Source: Phocoena phocoena
Lineage: Eukaryota; Chordata; Mammalia; Artiodactyla; Phocoenidae
Direction of reading: 5' to 3'
Assembly: GCF_963924675.1 (NCBI RefSeq)
Contig: NC_089232.1
Location: 36,475,312 to 36,539,311 of the forward strand
Length of the DNA: 64,000 nucleotides
Part shown: positions 33,996-45,454 of the stretch, one piece after another
Numbering within the stretch: position 1 is the first letter of the stretch
Layout: each line of letters begins with the position of its first letter
The notes under the pieces: generated by a model
Database searches by the model: none
What the model was told of the DNA's origin: nothing
What the model saw: only the letters and a program-made list of their open reading frames with translations
Translations under genes and position numbers: made by a program

Positions 33996-34848
33996 TTTCC
34001 AAGTACTACATTTTAAAAAAAGTACTCCCATAAATTGAAAAACTCCAGGCTGGCTAAGTCTAGTCAAATGGATGGAACTGTATCTCTACTAATGTGCAAT
34101 GCTGATTCTATCTGAGAAGAGACGGGGTAGACTGGGGACAGGAGCCTGGGCTGGTAACACTAGAAGGGGGCGTATGGTGACTCAGGTTGGGAGGCTGGGA
34201 GCTTTGCATGGTGACACAGTGGGGTGGGGTTGTGAAGAAACTGAGCTCTGAGAGGTAACTGTGGAGGCAGGACAAGCAGGAGACACAGATGATTAAGGCA
34301 GGATGTGAAACTGCATGGGGGAATTATGTGAGAAAATATTAAAGCAGTACCAGTTCAAGAGAGGTAGTTGTGAAGAATCAATCCTCAGAGAGGCAGAACT
34401 CAAATAGGAAATTTCTATTGGCAAAGTCCAGGATTCCTGTACTTAAGTTTACAAAGAGATTAAAACAAACAAACACACAAACAGAAACCAAAAAAACTGA
34501 GGAGTTTAAGGAGTAACTTGCTACTTTACTTATTAAAGTAACTCAGAGGACTAGAGGAAACAAACATGGAAGATTGGGTTATGGGGCACCTACCTAGCTG
34601 GGAGGATGAAACAGGGAGAATTAAAGTGAGTATCATGAGATTATAGTCCTATAACTTACCAAATTTAAATATGATTCTTTACCCAAAACCCTCTCCCAAC
34701 CCTACCCTGGCTTCCCAGTATTCCCTAACCATGTAACAAGAGTTTCTATAGTACCACCTGAGACTGTAACGTTTAACAGTCAACGTGTTTTTTTTTTTTA
34801 CTTAAATACTAATGAAGTAGTATTTTAGAAAGTTGGATGTGTTCTTAA
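33996..34848. other. Non-coding stretch, nothing recognised
   Basis: Includes a purine-rich, GT-containing part at 34,110-34,330 and a short run built on AAACAAACAAACAC near 34,463. No exon seen. Confidence 0.4.
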
Positions 34849-34861
34849 AAGTAATGGTATA

Positions 34862-35067
34862 GGGCTTCCCTGGTGGCGCAGTGGTTGAGAGTCCGCCTGC
34901 CGATGCAGGGGACACAGGTTCGTGCCCCGGTCCAGGAGGATCCCACGTGCCGCAGAGCGGCTGGGCCCGTGAGCCACGGCCGCTGAGCCTGCGCGTCCGG
35001 AGCCTGTGCTCCGCAACGGGAGAGGCCACAACAGTGAGAGGCCTGCGTACTGCAGGGGAAAAAAAAA
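34862..35067 (+). mobile_element. CHR-type SINE, short form
   Basis: Starts GGGCTTCCCTGGTGGCGCAG and ends in an A-run after GAGAGGCCTGCGTACTGC. The near-perfect target-site duplication AAGTAATGGTATA (34,849-34,861) and AAGTAGTGGTATA (35,068-35,080) brackets it. Confidence 0.93.
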
Positions 35068-35080
35068 AAGTAGTGGTATA

Positions 35081-35650
35081 TGGCTAAGTATTTAAAATAG
35101 TTTTCAAAAATAATGAAAAATAGGTTCCTCTATCATGGCAGACTGAGCTAATTGGAGCCACCTTTTCTGATACAAATATGTAGACATGCTGGATAAATGT
35201 AACAACAGAAACAAAATGAAGCTTGAGAGAAAGAGAAATTCCTGCTGCCAGAAAAAAAAATGTTGTGTCGGGGGAAGGAACTCAAAGTCAGAGACCTGAA
35301 TCTAGGCCTGAGGGGCTGGGGGCCAGGGTTTCAATGTCCACATGGGGACAGGAGATGTGCCCTCCCACCTGCAGTGCAAGGGTTAGAACTGGGACTCCTG
35401 CTAATGCCAGGACTTCTAAATAGCTGCACAATCAGTGAAAAGGAGCTAGAAAAGTTTTGTCTACCAGACTAGACAAGTAGCAAGCAGTTTGTTTTCTATT
35501 CTGAGCTCTGAGTAGAGAAAAAAATTCTCCTTGGAGAAATCTAAACCCAAAGCTCCATAATTGGTGACTATAGGGTCTGGATTTATACTACCTTTGTGAT
35601 AAGGGACTCTCAAGTTGAGAAACTTTCATAAAAACTAGTCCAGGTAGTAA
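35081..35650. other. Non-coding stretch, nothing recognised
   Basis: Two overlapping short plus-strand frames (35,223-35,472) share the same bases and show no motif. No exon called. Confidence 0.35.
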
Positions 35651-35654
35651 AAAT

Positions 35655-35705
35655 ATTATATACATATATATGTATACAATATACACATATATACATATAT
35701 ATATG
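35655..35705. repeat. TA/CA-rich low-complexity repeat
   Basis: Alternating ATATAC and TATATG units. Many local palindromes follow simply from the composition. Confidence 0.9.
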
Positions 35706-36160
35706 ATAAAGGACTTATAACTAGAATATATAAAGAATTTCTATTAATAATAAAAAGAAATTGTAATCAGAAAATGGGCAAGATTTTAACTTAAACTCTT
35801 CAAAGAAAGGATTCCCAAATGGCCAATATTCTTACAAAAAGTTGCTCTAACCATCAGGGAAATGGAAATAAAAAACACAGTGGGATTCTACATACTCACT
35901 AGAATAGCTAAAATGAAAATGACAGAAAATAGAGGTTAGTGAGAATGTAGATACATAAATATAAATAAGCATTTATTGTAAAAAAAATAATAATGACAGC
36001 TGACTTTTAGGGAGTTAAGAACAAGGTAGTACTAAAAACAATAATATGGAAGGTGGGGCAGGCAGGGTATGATCAGAATCTTTCTGAATTCCTTGTATTG
36101 TTTGGGAACTGCTTTAAAATGTTGATTAAATAAGTATACCTTATTAAAAATCTAAGAGTA
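35706..36160 (+). mobile_element. Old L1 ORF2 fragment
   Basis: Matches the end of L1 ORF2 and beyond: GGACTTATAACTAGAATATA, TAATCAGAAAATGGGCAAGA, CCAAATGGCCAATATTCTTA and CATCAGGGAAATGGAAATAA. Frames are broken. Confidence 0.75.
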
Positions 36161-37309
36161 ACCATTGGAATGATGGATATAGAATGTATAACCACCTAAC
36201 CAGTCAATGCGGTTGGCATTTTGAGTAAGACATTTCTCCTTTGTGCAGTAATCCTGGCCCTGCCTGTGAAATGCCAATAGCAGTGCTCAGTCATTGTGAA
36301 AAACAAAAAATGACCACACACATTTCTAAATGCCCCCTAAGAGATCGGTGACACCACTAACTGGGAACCATGTTATGAGAAGGGTAAAACGGGGGGAAAT
36401 AAGGAAAACGTGAGTAGATCAATGGAAGCTAGGAAAGGGGTGGTGGAGGAAAAACAGAGAAGACTCAATTAAGGACATTGTCACATCCATTGGTTTTGTT
36501 TTGTAAACTCTTAGATTTAGAAAATACCTTAATTTGTTTTAAAGAACACTCATTTACCATCTGTATTTTTGCAAGAGTATTTTGTTTTGCAAAAAGATTC
36601 CCATTTCCTCTATCACAGTCAGAGGTACTGTCCTTTTCTATGAAACCTTATCTGAAAAAGATATCTACAACCTTATAGACAAATTTTCCACAGTAATGTA
36701 TCTATTAAAGTCAATAAATTAATAATGGAATATCTCAAAGATTTAGAATCATATATTAATGATAATCCTTAACTGGTCTGAATATATAAAGCATTGGTTT
36801 TTCAACTGTAAGTAATTTGTTGGTTAGACCCAGATCTAATCTTTTATTATTTTTTTCTTTTATCAGGTTTTTAATCTTGAATAAGAAAATTAAAATTTTT
36901 GATAAAATATTTTTAAATTTCTTATATCCTTTCACTGTAAATATTGAAATACTCCAAAAGATACTGCTTTGGAAAAAGACACTAGGGACGTCTTAGCTGC
37001 CAAATGTAATGGGTTTTTTCAAACTTCATTTTACCCAACCTCCCCCATTCTAAAACACTTTCCTCCTTTGGAGTCCATGATAATGCATAATGGGTTTCTT
37101 CCTACTTCTCTGCTATTCCTTCTGTTTCCTTCATGAATCTCTTTCTTCCTCTTGCCAGCCCTTAATGTTGGTATTCCTCAAGACTTTTTCCCTGGTTCTC
37201 AAGGATCAAGCTCTGAGCTCAGACAATCTGGATATGAATTCTAGATTCACAATTTTGTATAGTTCAGTAACCTCAGGCCTATAAGCCCCGGTTTATTCAA
37301 AGTTAAAGT
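36161..37309. other. Non-coding stretch, nothing recognised
   Basis: AT-rich, no exon or named repeat supported. Short frames at 36,478-36,678 and 37,090-37,284 lack motifs. Confidence 0.4.
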
Positions 37310-37779
37310 ATTGTATTAGTTAGGGTTCTCCAGAGAAACAGAACCAATAATATATATATATATATATTATACACACACACACACACACACACAAAGATAT
37401 TTGGCTTACACAGTTATGGAAGTTGACAAGTCCTAAGATGTGCTGTCAGCAAGCTGGAGACCCAGGAGAGCTTATGGTGTAGTTCCAGTCTGAAAGCTGA
37501 CAGTTTCAAGACCCAGGAAGAGCCAATGTTTCAGTTTGAGTTCAAAGTCAGGGAAAGTTCAATGTCCATGCTCAAGGCAGACAGGCAGGAGGAAAAGCCT
37601 CCTTATTTGCAGAATGGTCAGCCTTTTTGTTCTATACAAATTGGCCTTCAACTTATTGGATGGGGCCCACACATTAGGGAGGACCCTAATGTAAAGAAGA
37701 TTAGGGCCTTTACTCAGTCTACCAATTAAAATGTTAATCTGATGCAAAAACACCCTCAAAGACACACCCAGAATAATGT
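37310..37779 (+). mobile_element. Ancient interspersed repeat (LTR-like), first part, family unassigned
   Basis: A familiar mammalian repeat beginning TGTATTAGTTAGGGTTCTCC and AGAGAAACAGAACCAATAAT, continuing with CAAGCTGGAGACCCAGGAGA and ending at GACACACCCAGAATAATGT. A TA/CA microsatellite (about 37,352-37,393) has grown inside it. I recognise the repeat but not with certainty its name. It is split by the L1 and resumes at 42,372. Confidence 0.7.
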
Positions 37780-37905
37780 GTGGTTTTTTTTGTGTTTTAA
37801 AAAATTAATTTTAATTATAATGGGAAAATAGGAAATTACAATAGAACAACCTAAATGCATATGTAGCTAAACAGTATTAAAATAACACTACAAATATATA
37901 TATAT
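37780..37905 (-). other. Probable 3' transduction carried by the L1
   Basis: In L1 sense orientation the element has its own AATAAA, a first short A-run and a TA-repeat, then about 100 bases with no L1 similarity, and only then a second A-rich tail that touches the target-site duplication AGAATAATGT (37,770-37,779; second copy 42,362-42,371). This is the layout left when an L1 transcript reads past its own polyadenylation site. An independent insertion next to the L1 is the alternative. I see no AATAAA just before the second tail. Confidence 0.6.
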
Positions 37906-38275
37906 ATATTTTTTTAACATCTTTATTGGAATATAATTGCTTTACAATGGTGTGTTAGTTTCTGCTTTATAACAAAGTGAATCAGTTATACATATACATA
38001 CGTTCCCATATCTCTTCCCTCTTGCATCTCCCTCCCATCCTGCCTATCCCACCCCTCTAGATGGTCACAAACCACCGAGCTGATCTCCCTGTGCTATGCG
38101 GCTGCTTCCCACTAGCTATCTACTTTATGTTTGGTAGTGTATATATGTCCATGACACTCTCTCACTTTGTCACAGCTTACCCTTCCCCCTCCCCATATCC
38201 TCAAGTCCATGCTCTAGTAGGTCTGAGTCTTTATTCCTGTCTTACCCCTAGGTTCTTCAGGACACTTTTTTTTCC

Positions 38276-41200
38276 TTAGATTCCATATATATGTGTTAGC
38301 ATACGGTATTTGTTTTTCTCCTTCTGACTTACTTCACTCTGTATGACAGACTCTAGGTCTATCCATCTCACTACAAAAAACTCAATTTCGTTTCTTTTTA
38401 TGGCTGAGTAATATTCCATTGTATACATGTGCCACATCTTCTTTATCCATTCATCTGTTGATGGACATTTAGGTTGCTTCCGTGTCCTGGCTACTGTAAA
38501 TAGAGCTGCAATGAACATTTTGGTACATGACTCTTTTTGAATTATGGTTTTCTCAGAGTATATGCCCAGTAGTGGGATTGCTGGGTCGTATGGTAGTTCT
38601 ATGTGTAGTTTTTTAAGGAACCTCCATACTGTCCTCCATAGTGGCTGTATCAATTTACATTCCCACCAACAGTGCAAGAGTGTTCCATTTTCTGCACACC
38701 CTCTCCAGCATTTATTGTTTCTAGATTTTTTGATGATGGCCATTATGACCGGTGTGAGATGATATCTCATTGTAGTTTTGATTTGCATTTCTCTAATGAT
38801 TAATGATGTTGAGCATTCTTTCATGTGTTTGTTGGCAATCTGTATATCTTCTTTGGAGAAATGTCTATTTAGGTCTTCTGCCCATTTTTGGATTGGGTTG
38901 TTTGTTTTCTTGATATTGAGTTGCATGAGCTGCTTGTTAGTTTTGGAGATTAATCCTTTGTCAGTTGCTTCATTTGCAAATATTTTCTCCCATTCTAAGG
39001 GTTGTTTTTTGGTATTGTTTATGGTTTCCTTTGCTGTGCAAAAGCTTTGAAGTTTCATTAGGTCCCATTTGTTTATTTTTGTTTTTATTTCCATTTCTCT
39101 AGGAGGTGGGTCAAAAAGAATCTTGCTGTGATTTATGTCATAGAGTGTTCTGCCTATGTTTTCCTCTAAGAGTTTGATAGTGTCTGGCCTTACATTTAGG
39201 TCTTTAATCCATTTTGAGTTTCTTTTTGTGTATGGTGTTAGGGAGTGTCCTAATTTCATTCTTTTACATGTATCTGTCCAGTTTTCCCAGCACCACTTAC
39301 TGAAGAGGCTATCTTTTCTCCACTGTATATTCTTGCCTCCTTTATCAAAGATAAGGTGACCATATGTGCGTGGGTTTATCTCTGGGCTTTCTATCCTGTT
39401 CCATTGATCTATATTTCTGTTTTTGTGCCAGTACCATACTGCCTTGATTACTGTAGTTTTGTAGTATAGGCTGAAGTCAGGGAGCCTGATTCCTCCAGCT
39501 CCATTTTTCGTTCTCAAGATTGCTTTGGCTATTCGGGGTCTTTTGTGTTTCCATACAAATTGTGAAATTTTTTGTTCTAGTTCTGTGAAAAATCCCAGTG
39601 GTAGTTTGATAGGGATTGCACTGAATCTGTAGATTGCTTTGGGTAGTAGAGTCATTTTCACAATGTTGATTCTTCCAATCCAAGAACATGGTATATCTCT
39701 CCATCTATTTGTATCAGCTTTAATTTCTTTCATCAGTGTCTTATAATTTTCTGCATACAGGTCTTTTGTCTCCTTAGGTAGGTTTATTCCTAGATATTTT
39801 ATTCTTTTTGTTGCAATGGTAAATAGGAGTGTTTTCTTAATTTCACTTTCAGATTTTTCATCATTAGTGTATAAGAATACCAGAGATTTCTGTGCATTAA
39901 CTTTGTATTCTGCTACTTTACCAAATTCATTGATCAGCTCTAGTAGTTTCCTGGTAGCATCTTTAGGATTCTCTATGTATAGTATCATGTCATCTGCAAA
40001 CAGTGACAGCTTTACTTCTTTTCCAATTTGGATTCCTTTTATTTCTTTTTCTTCTCTGATTGCTATGGCTAGAACTTCCAAAACTATGTTGAATAAGAGT
40101 GGTGAGAGTGGGCAACCTTGGCTTGTTCCTGATCTTAGTGGAAATTGTTTCAGTTTTTCACCATTGAGGATGATGTTGGCTGTGGGTTTGTCATAAATGG
40201 CCTTTATTATGTTGAGGAAAGTTCCCTCTATGCCTACTTTCTGCAGGGTTTTTATCATAAATGGGTGTTGAATTTTGTCAAAAGCTTTTTCTATATCTAT
40301 TGAGATGATCATATGGTTTTTCTCCTTCAATTTGTTAATATGGTGTATCACATTGATTGATTTGTGTATATTGAAGAATCCTTGCATTCCTGGAATAAAT
40401 CCCACTTGATCATGGTGTATGATCTTTTTAATGTGCTGTTGGATTCTGTTTGCTAGTATTTTGTTGAGGATTTTTGCATCTATGTTCCTCAGTGATATGG
40501 GCCTGTAGTTTTCTTCCTTTGTGACATCTTTGTCTGGTTTTGGTATCAGGGTGATGGTGGCCTCATAGAATGAGTTTGGGAGTGTTCCTCCCTCTGCTAT
40601 ATTTTGGAAGAGTTTGAGAAGGATAGGTGTTAGCTCTTCTCTAAATGTTTGATAGAATTCGCCTGTGAAGCCATCGGGTCCTCAGCTTTTGTTTGCTGGA
40701 AGATTTTTAATCACAGTTTCAATTTCAGTGCTTGTGATTCGTCTGTTTATATTTTCTATTTCTTCCTGGTTCAGTCTTGGCAGGTTGTGCATTTCTAAGA
40801 ATTTGTCCATTTCTTTCAGGTTGTCCATTTTATTGGCGTAGAGTTGCTTGTAATAATCTCTCATGATCTTTGTATTTCTGCAGTGTCAGTTGTTACTTCT
40901 CCTTTTTCATTTCTAAGTCTATTGATTTGAGTCTTCTCCCTTTTTTTCTTGTTGAGTCTGGCTAATGGTTTATCAATTTTGTTTATCTTCTCAAAGAACC
41001 AGATTTTAGTTTTATTGGTCTTTGCTATCGTTTCCTTCATTTCTTTTTCATTTATTTCTGATCTGATCTTTATGATTTCTTTACTTCTGCTAAATTTGGG
41101 GGGTTTTTGTTCTTTGTTCTCTAATTGCTTTAGGTGCAAGGTTAGGTTGTTTTTTTTGAGATGTTTCCTGTTCCTTAAGGTAGGATTGTATTGCTATAAA

Positions 41201-42091
41201 CTTCCGTCTTAGAACTGCTTTTGCTGCATCCCATATGTTTTGGGTCGTCGTGTCTCCATTGTCATTTGTTTCTAGGTATGTTTTTATTTCCTCTTTGATT
41301 TCTTCAGTGATCTCTTGGTTATTAAGTAGTGTATTGTTTAGCCTCCGTGTGTTTGTATTTTTTACAGATCTTTTCCTGTAATTGATATCTAGTCTTATAG
41401 TGTTGTGGTTGGACAAGATCCTTGATACGATTTCAATTTTCTTAAATTTACCAAGGCTTGATTTGTGACCCAAGATATGATCTATCCTGGAGAATGTTCC
41501 ATGAGCACTTGAGAAAAATGTGTATTCTGTTGTTTTTGGATGGAATGTCCTATAAATATCAATTAAGTCCATCTTGTTTAGTGTATCATTTAAAGCTTGT
41601 GTTTCCTTATTTATTTTCATTTTGGATGATCTGTCCATTGGTGAAAGTGGGGTGTTAAAGTCCCCTACTATGATTGTGTTACTGTCGATTTCCCCTTTTA
41701 TGGCTGTTAGCATTTGCCTTATGTATTGAGGTGCTCCTATGTTGGGTGCATAAATATTTACAATTGTTATATCTTCTTCTTGGATCGATCCCTTGATCAT
41801 TATATAGTGTCCTTCTTTGTCTCTTGTAATATTGTTTATTTTAAAGTCTATTTTGTCTGATACGAGAATTGCCACTCCAGCTTTCTTTTGATTTCCATTT
41901 GCATGGAGTTTCTTTTTCCTTCCCCTCACTTTCAGTCTGTATGTGTCGCTAAGTCTGAAGTGGGTCTCTTGTAGACAGCATATATACGGGTCTTGTTTTT
42001 GTATCCATTCAGCCAGTCTGTGTCTTTTGGTGGGAGCATTTAATCCATTTACATTTAAGGTAATTATCGACATGTATGTTCCTATTCCCAT
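38276..42091 (-). pseudogene. L1 ORF2 (endonuclease-reverse transcriptase), disrupted
   Basis: ORF2 protein nicks target DNA and copies L1 RNA into the nick. The ATG at 42,089-42,091 opens the apurinic-type endonuclease domain, with NVNGL, QETH, GDFN and SRIDHIL motifs in place (residues ~13-240). The reverse transcriptase domain has [29 protein letters not shown] and the catalytic FADD at 39,989-40,000. The C-terminal cysteine-rich motif (CWRGC, then HCWWEC) and the final residues THIYGI are present. Three lesions kill it: a frameshift at an eight-A run (41,150-41,157, minus-strand sense), a second near 40,861-40,873 that looks like a one-base loss, and an in-frame TGA at 40,682-40,684 just before GPDGF. 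The last 800 codons are otherwise open. Confidence 0.95.
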
Positions 42092-42149
42092 TTACTTAAT
42101 TGTTTTGGGTTTGTTATTGTAGGTCTTTTCCTTCTCTTGTGTTTCTTGC

Positions 42150-42361
42150 CTAGAGAAGTTCCTTTAGCATTTGTTGTAAAGCTGGTTTGGTGGTGCTGAA
42201 CTCTCTCAGCTTTTGCTTGTCTGTAAAGGTTTTAATTTCTCCATCAAATCTGAATGAGATCTTTGCTGGGTAGAGTAATCTTGGTTGTAGATTTTTCTCC
42301 GTCATCACTTTAAATATGTCCTGCCACTCCCTTCTGGCTTGCAGAGCTTCTGCTGAAAGCG
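42150..42361 (-). pseudogene. L1 ORF1 C-terminal fragment
   Basis: The last ~70 codons of the L1 ORF1 RNA-binding protein in sense orientation with the L1, containing REWQDIFKVM, then LQPRLLYPAK and ISFRFDGE, and ending in a TAG at 42,150-42,152. It sits about 60 bases before the ORF2 start, the usual L1 spacing. The N-terminal coiled coil and most of the RNA-recognition domain are missing because the insertion is 5'-truncated. Confidence 0.88.
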
Positions 42362-42371
42362 AGAATAATGT

Positions 42372-42436
42372 TTAACCAAATATCTGGACATTCCATTAGC
42401 CCAGTGAAGTTGACACATAAAATTAACCATTGCAAG
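42372..42436 (+). mobile_element. Ancient interspersed repeat (LTR-like), last part
   Basis: TTAACCAAATATCTGGACAT followed by GTTGACACATAAAATTAACC completes the repeat broken at 37,779. Confidence 0.75.
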
Positions 42437-42550
42437 TACTTATCTCATAGGGTGGTAGCAAAGATTAAATGAAATATTATACAGCAGTTGCTTGGCACAA
42501 ATAAGATCTTAATAATGCAGTAAATATTAAATACTGTCATCATCATTACT
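42437..42550 (+). mobile_element. MIR SINE 3' fragment
   Basis: CTTATCTCATAGGGTGGTAG, CAAAGATTAAATGAAATATT and GCTTGGCACAAATAAG match the MIR 3' part. Confidence 0.7.
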
Positions 42551-43515
42551 CTACACACTCTTCCTGGGTGATCTTATCCACATTCTTGGATTCAGTGATG
42601 GGATGAGTCCTAAATATTTATCTTATGTTTACTGGTTATCATAGAATTCATTTCAAGCTTACCTGTCCAAAATGAAATTCATCATTATCCTTCTCTACAA
42701 AGTTGCTTCTCCTCTAGTGTTCACTATACTAATGAATAACTCCAATATGTAATGCCCAGTTACACAATCAGAAATCTCCACATTATTCTTCCCTCCTTTT
42801 CCTTTTACCTCCCACATCCAATCAGCCATCAAGTCCTGTTGAGTCTGCCTCTTAAATGTCTTTGGTATCTGTTCTCTTCTTTTTGCTCCACAGCTGTTTA
42901 GTTTGTCCATCATTTCTCACCTGAATTATTGCATATTCTCTTAACTGATCACCATGCTCAAAGATAAATATGATTTATGTCACTCCTCTGTTTAAAATCT
43001 TTCAACAGTTCCTCATTGCCAAACTTCTTGGCATGGCACGGCATGGCATACAATGACTTTTGTGATCTGATGCCAGAAAATTCCCCCAACCTCAACATTC
43101 AGGGTGCCCATGTTACACCCTATGATCTGGCCATACTGAATGGCTTGTAGTTCTCTAAATAGGCCCTGCTATTTCATTTTTCCATGTCTATTCCTAAAGT
43201 GCTACTTATACTGAAATGTCCTTACTTACCTGATGAACACCTTCTCATTTTTCAGGACTCAGCTCAACCACCAACTTCTCTTAGAAGTGTTTTCTGACTG
43301 CATTCTCATGAAAAATTGATTATTCCCCTGTCTTCACTCTCACTATTCCCTGAACATCATTCTAGAAAAGTGCCTATAAAATTTTATTGCACTTATCTAT
43401 TCACTTGATTATAAGCTTTTTCTGGGTTGGGAACATGGCTAATTAATCTTTGTGTCCATAGCCTAGCACCATAGTAGATGCCCAATAAGTATTTGGTGAA
43501 AGAATGAATGCATGA
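42551..43515 (+). mobile_element. L2 fossil, ~0.96 kb, includes end of ORF2 and 3' UTR
   Basis: Long sense L2: CTGGGTGATCTTATCCACAT at the start, CACCTGAATTATTGCATATT, CTTCTTGGCATGGCACGGCA, TTTCAGGACTCAGCTCAACC, and the classic end GATGCCCAATAAGTATTTGG with AATGAATG. It is one of the longest L2 copies in the window; no open frame survives. Confidence 0.9.
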
Positions 43516-44960
43516 AATTTGAGGTACAAAAATACAAGTAATTATTCCATGAGTAAATAAATCGATAGGGATGGAAACACAATCTAAATTTTCTCTTCAT
43601 GAGTTTTCCACTTCTCTCATTATTCAGTATTTTTTAAAGTTCCAAAATAACTGCTGGCACTCATGTTGGTTGTACGAATACTGAGAATATATAGGCTGCA
43701 TTCTGTGGTGTACAAGCATACTCCTTTAAAACATTAAAATCTTAACTAGCTTGTCTTTGACATTTTCCAAATATATCTAAAATGTCAGAGCCAGCATTTG
43801 GGGCCTACAAATCTTTTGAGTGAAAGCCCAGGCCTTCAAATTGTGTGCCATTCACAGGTTTAAAATAGGAACATGTTCCATGTTGGCTGTGAGCTATTTG
43901 GAGACTTTGAGGACATTAGGAGAGAATAATTTTATTTGGGGGAGGAATGTTGGAAGGTAGGAGTTTTGAGAGAGAACCTATTTATTATCTGAATATTGAA
44001 ATGAACACACACACATGCACGAGCACACACACACATACTTTATTACTCTCAAATCCAAGAATCTCAGCAAGAGTCCGGTATGCAGTCCAAAATGCAGTCT
44101 GGGGTTTTTCTGATCCCAAAGGGAAGCCTGCCTGAATTTTTAGCGACAAAAAATAACTTTTAGCATGCATGAATTAACAGTATATAATCATTTGTCCATA
44201 TAAAGTAAGAGAAATTTGGACTAAACATAAAAAGATATGTTCACTTGCAGGAAATTAAAATTTTCCAATAAAAGGAGAAAAACAAGTTTGCAACAGTTTT
44301 TTCAAGTCATAAGAAAAGTTTGGTGTGTCCAATTTCCTCTGCATCATTTAGATAATGCATTTAGATAAATCTAGTAAATTAGATTTATCACATGATGTTT
44401 TAGAGAAAGGTACCAATATTGTGATTTTTCCTTATGTTCATATCCTAAATACCATTTTTATTTGCTTGGGGGAGAGTAGAAACATAGTTTTAGTTGATTT
44501 TTACATAGTCATACAGTAGAGGAAATGCTGAAATTTACTGAGCAGCTTCCCAAGATGAAAAACTTTTTAGAATTTAAGGGATAGAAATAATCCAACTTGT
44601 TAGTCCCTTAGGATTCACTTTCTTACTGAAATGGCTAGATATCTGAATATACCAAATTTGAAATTGCAGATAACAGAAGATTAGCTACTTCAGTCAAGGA
44701 AATGAAGGTATTCAACTAGATATGTGGACTGAGTAGATGGTAATCAGAGGTGCACTCACTTTCCATGACTGAACTGTCCTCTGTTCAAAGGACTGCAGAT
44801 TTTGAAGAACTATACAGAACTGTGTGGTGGATAAATTTCAAAAAGAGATTCACAGATTTTAATATATATGTGAATGCCACCTTGATTTTCTACACCTAAC
44901 TTTGGAGCACAAACCCCACCATATGTCTAAAAGGTGGTACATCCATCTTATTTTTGTGGA
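43516..44960. other. Non-coding stretch, nothing recognised
   Basis: Contains a short CA-rich stretch at about 44,004-44,034. No exon or named repeat otherwise. Confidence 0.4.
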
Positions 44961-44964
44961 TCTG

Positions 44965-45045
44965 TTTTAAAGTAACATATATTGACTGAGCATTTACTAT
45001 ATTCCAAGGACTATGCTAAGCAATTTACATGTATCTTCTCCTTCA
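44965..45045 (-). mobile_element. MIR SINE fragment
   Basis: TATTGACTGAGCATTTACTA followed by CTATGCTAAGCAATTTACAT matches the start of an inverted MIR. Confidence 0.65.
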
Positions 45046-45454
45046 AGAAAAACTGAAGAATTAATAGTAAGTGATGTTCATACAGAAGATGAACTATCCT
45101 TGGAATTATAGTGACAATTATGAACTCCAGAACATGTGTTGGAGTTATTGGCCATGTGGCCAAATTCTGGGCAATGTGCGGGTCTGCCTGATTCTGGGAA
45201 ATACACTTGATGAAACTACTTTTAGGCCTGTGGCTATTCTGATTAGGTTCAGCTGTACATAGCACAGACGACAAAATAAATATGCCTTTAAACAAGACAG
45301 AAGTTTATTTCTCTTTCACTTAAAAGAAGTCAGGATGTGAAAAGTCCAGAGCTGTATGTCAGTTCCATGGTCATTAGGGACACAGATTTCATCTATATTT
45401 CTGTTTTTATTAGCTATACCTATTATTATCTATACCTGTTTATTATTAGCTATA
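45046..45454. other. Non-coding spacer; possible old repeat
   Basis: 45,255-45,395 (AGAAGTTTATTTCTCTTTCA and following) resembles a dispersed mammalian repeat I cannot name. A near-duplicate TTATTAGCTATACCT occurs twice at about 45,408-45,459. Confidence 0.35.

Larger units (their letters stand above)
37906..42361 (-). mobile_element. 5'-truncated L1 (cetacean type), ~4.5 kb
   Basis: A LINE-1 retrotransposon on the minus strand. It starts inside the C-terminal part of ORF1 (42,361), contains the whole length of ORF2 (42,091 to 38,276) and a ~370-base 3' untranslated region ending with AATAAA at about 37,918. It inserted into an ancient repeat that continues on both sides, with target-site duplication AGAATAATGT. 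The preserved reading frames and clean duplication suggest a fairly young insertion. It cannot move now because ORF1 is mostly missing and ORF2 is broken. Confidence 0.95.

Noticed and set aside
35655..35705. Apparent palindromes in TA-rich sequence
   Set aside because: They follow from alternating AT/CA simple repeat composition.
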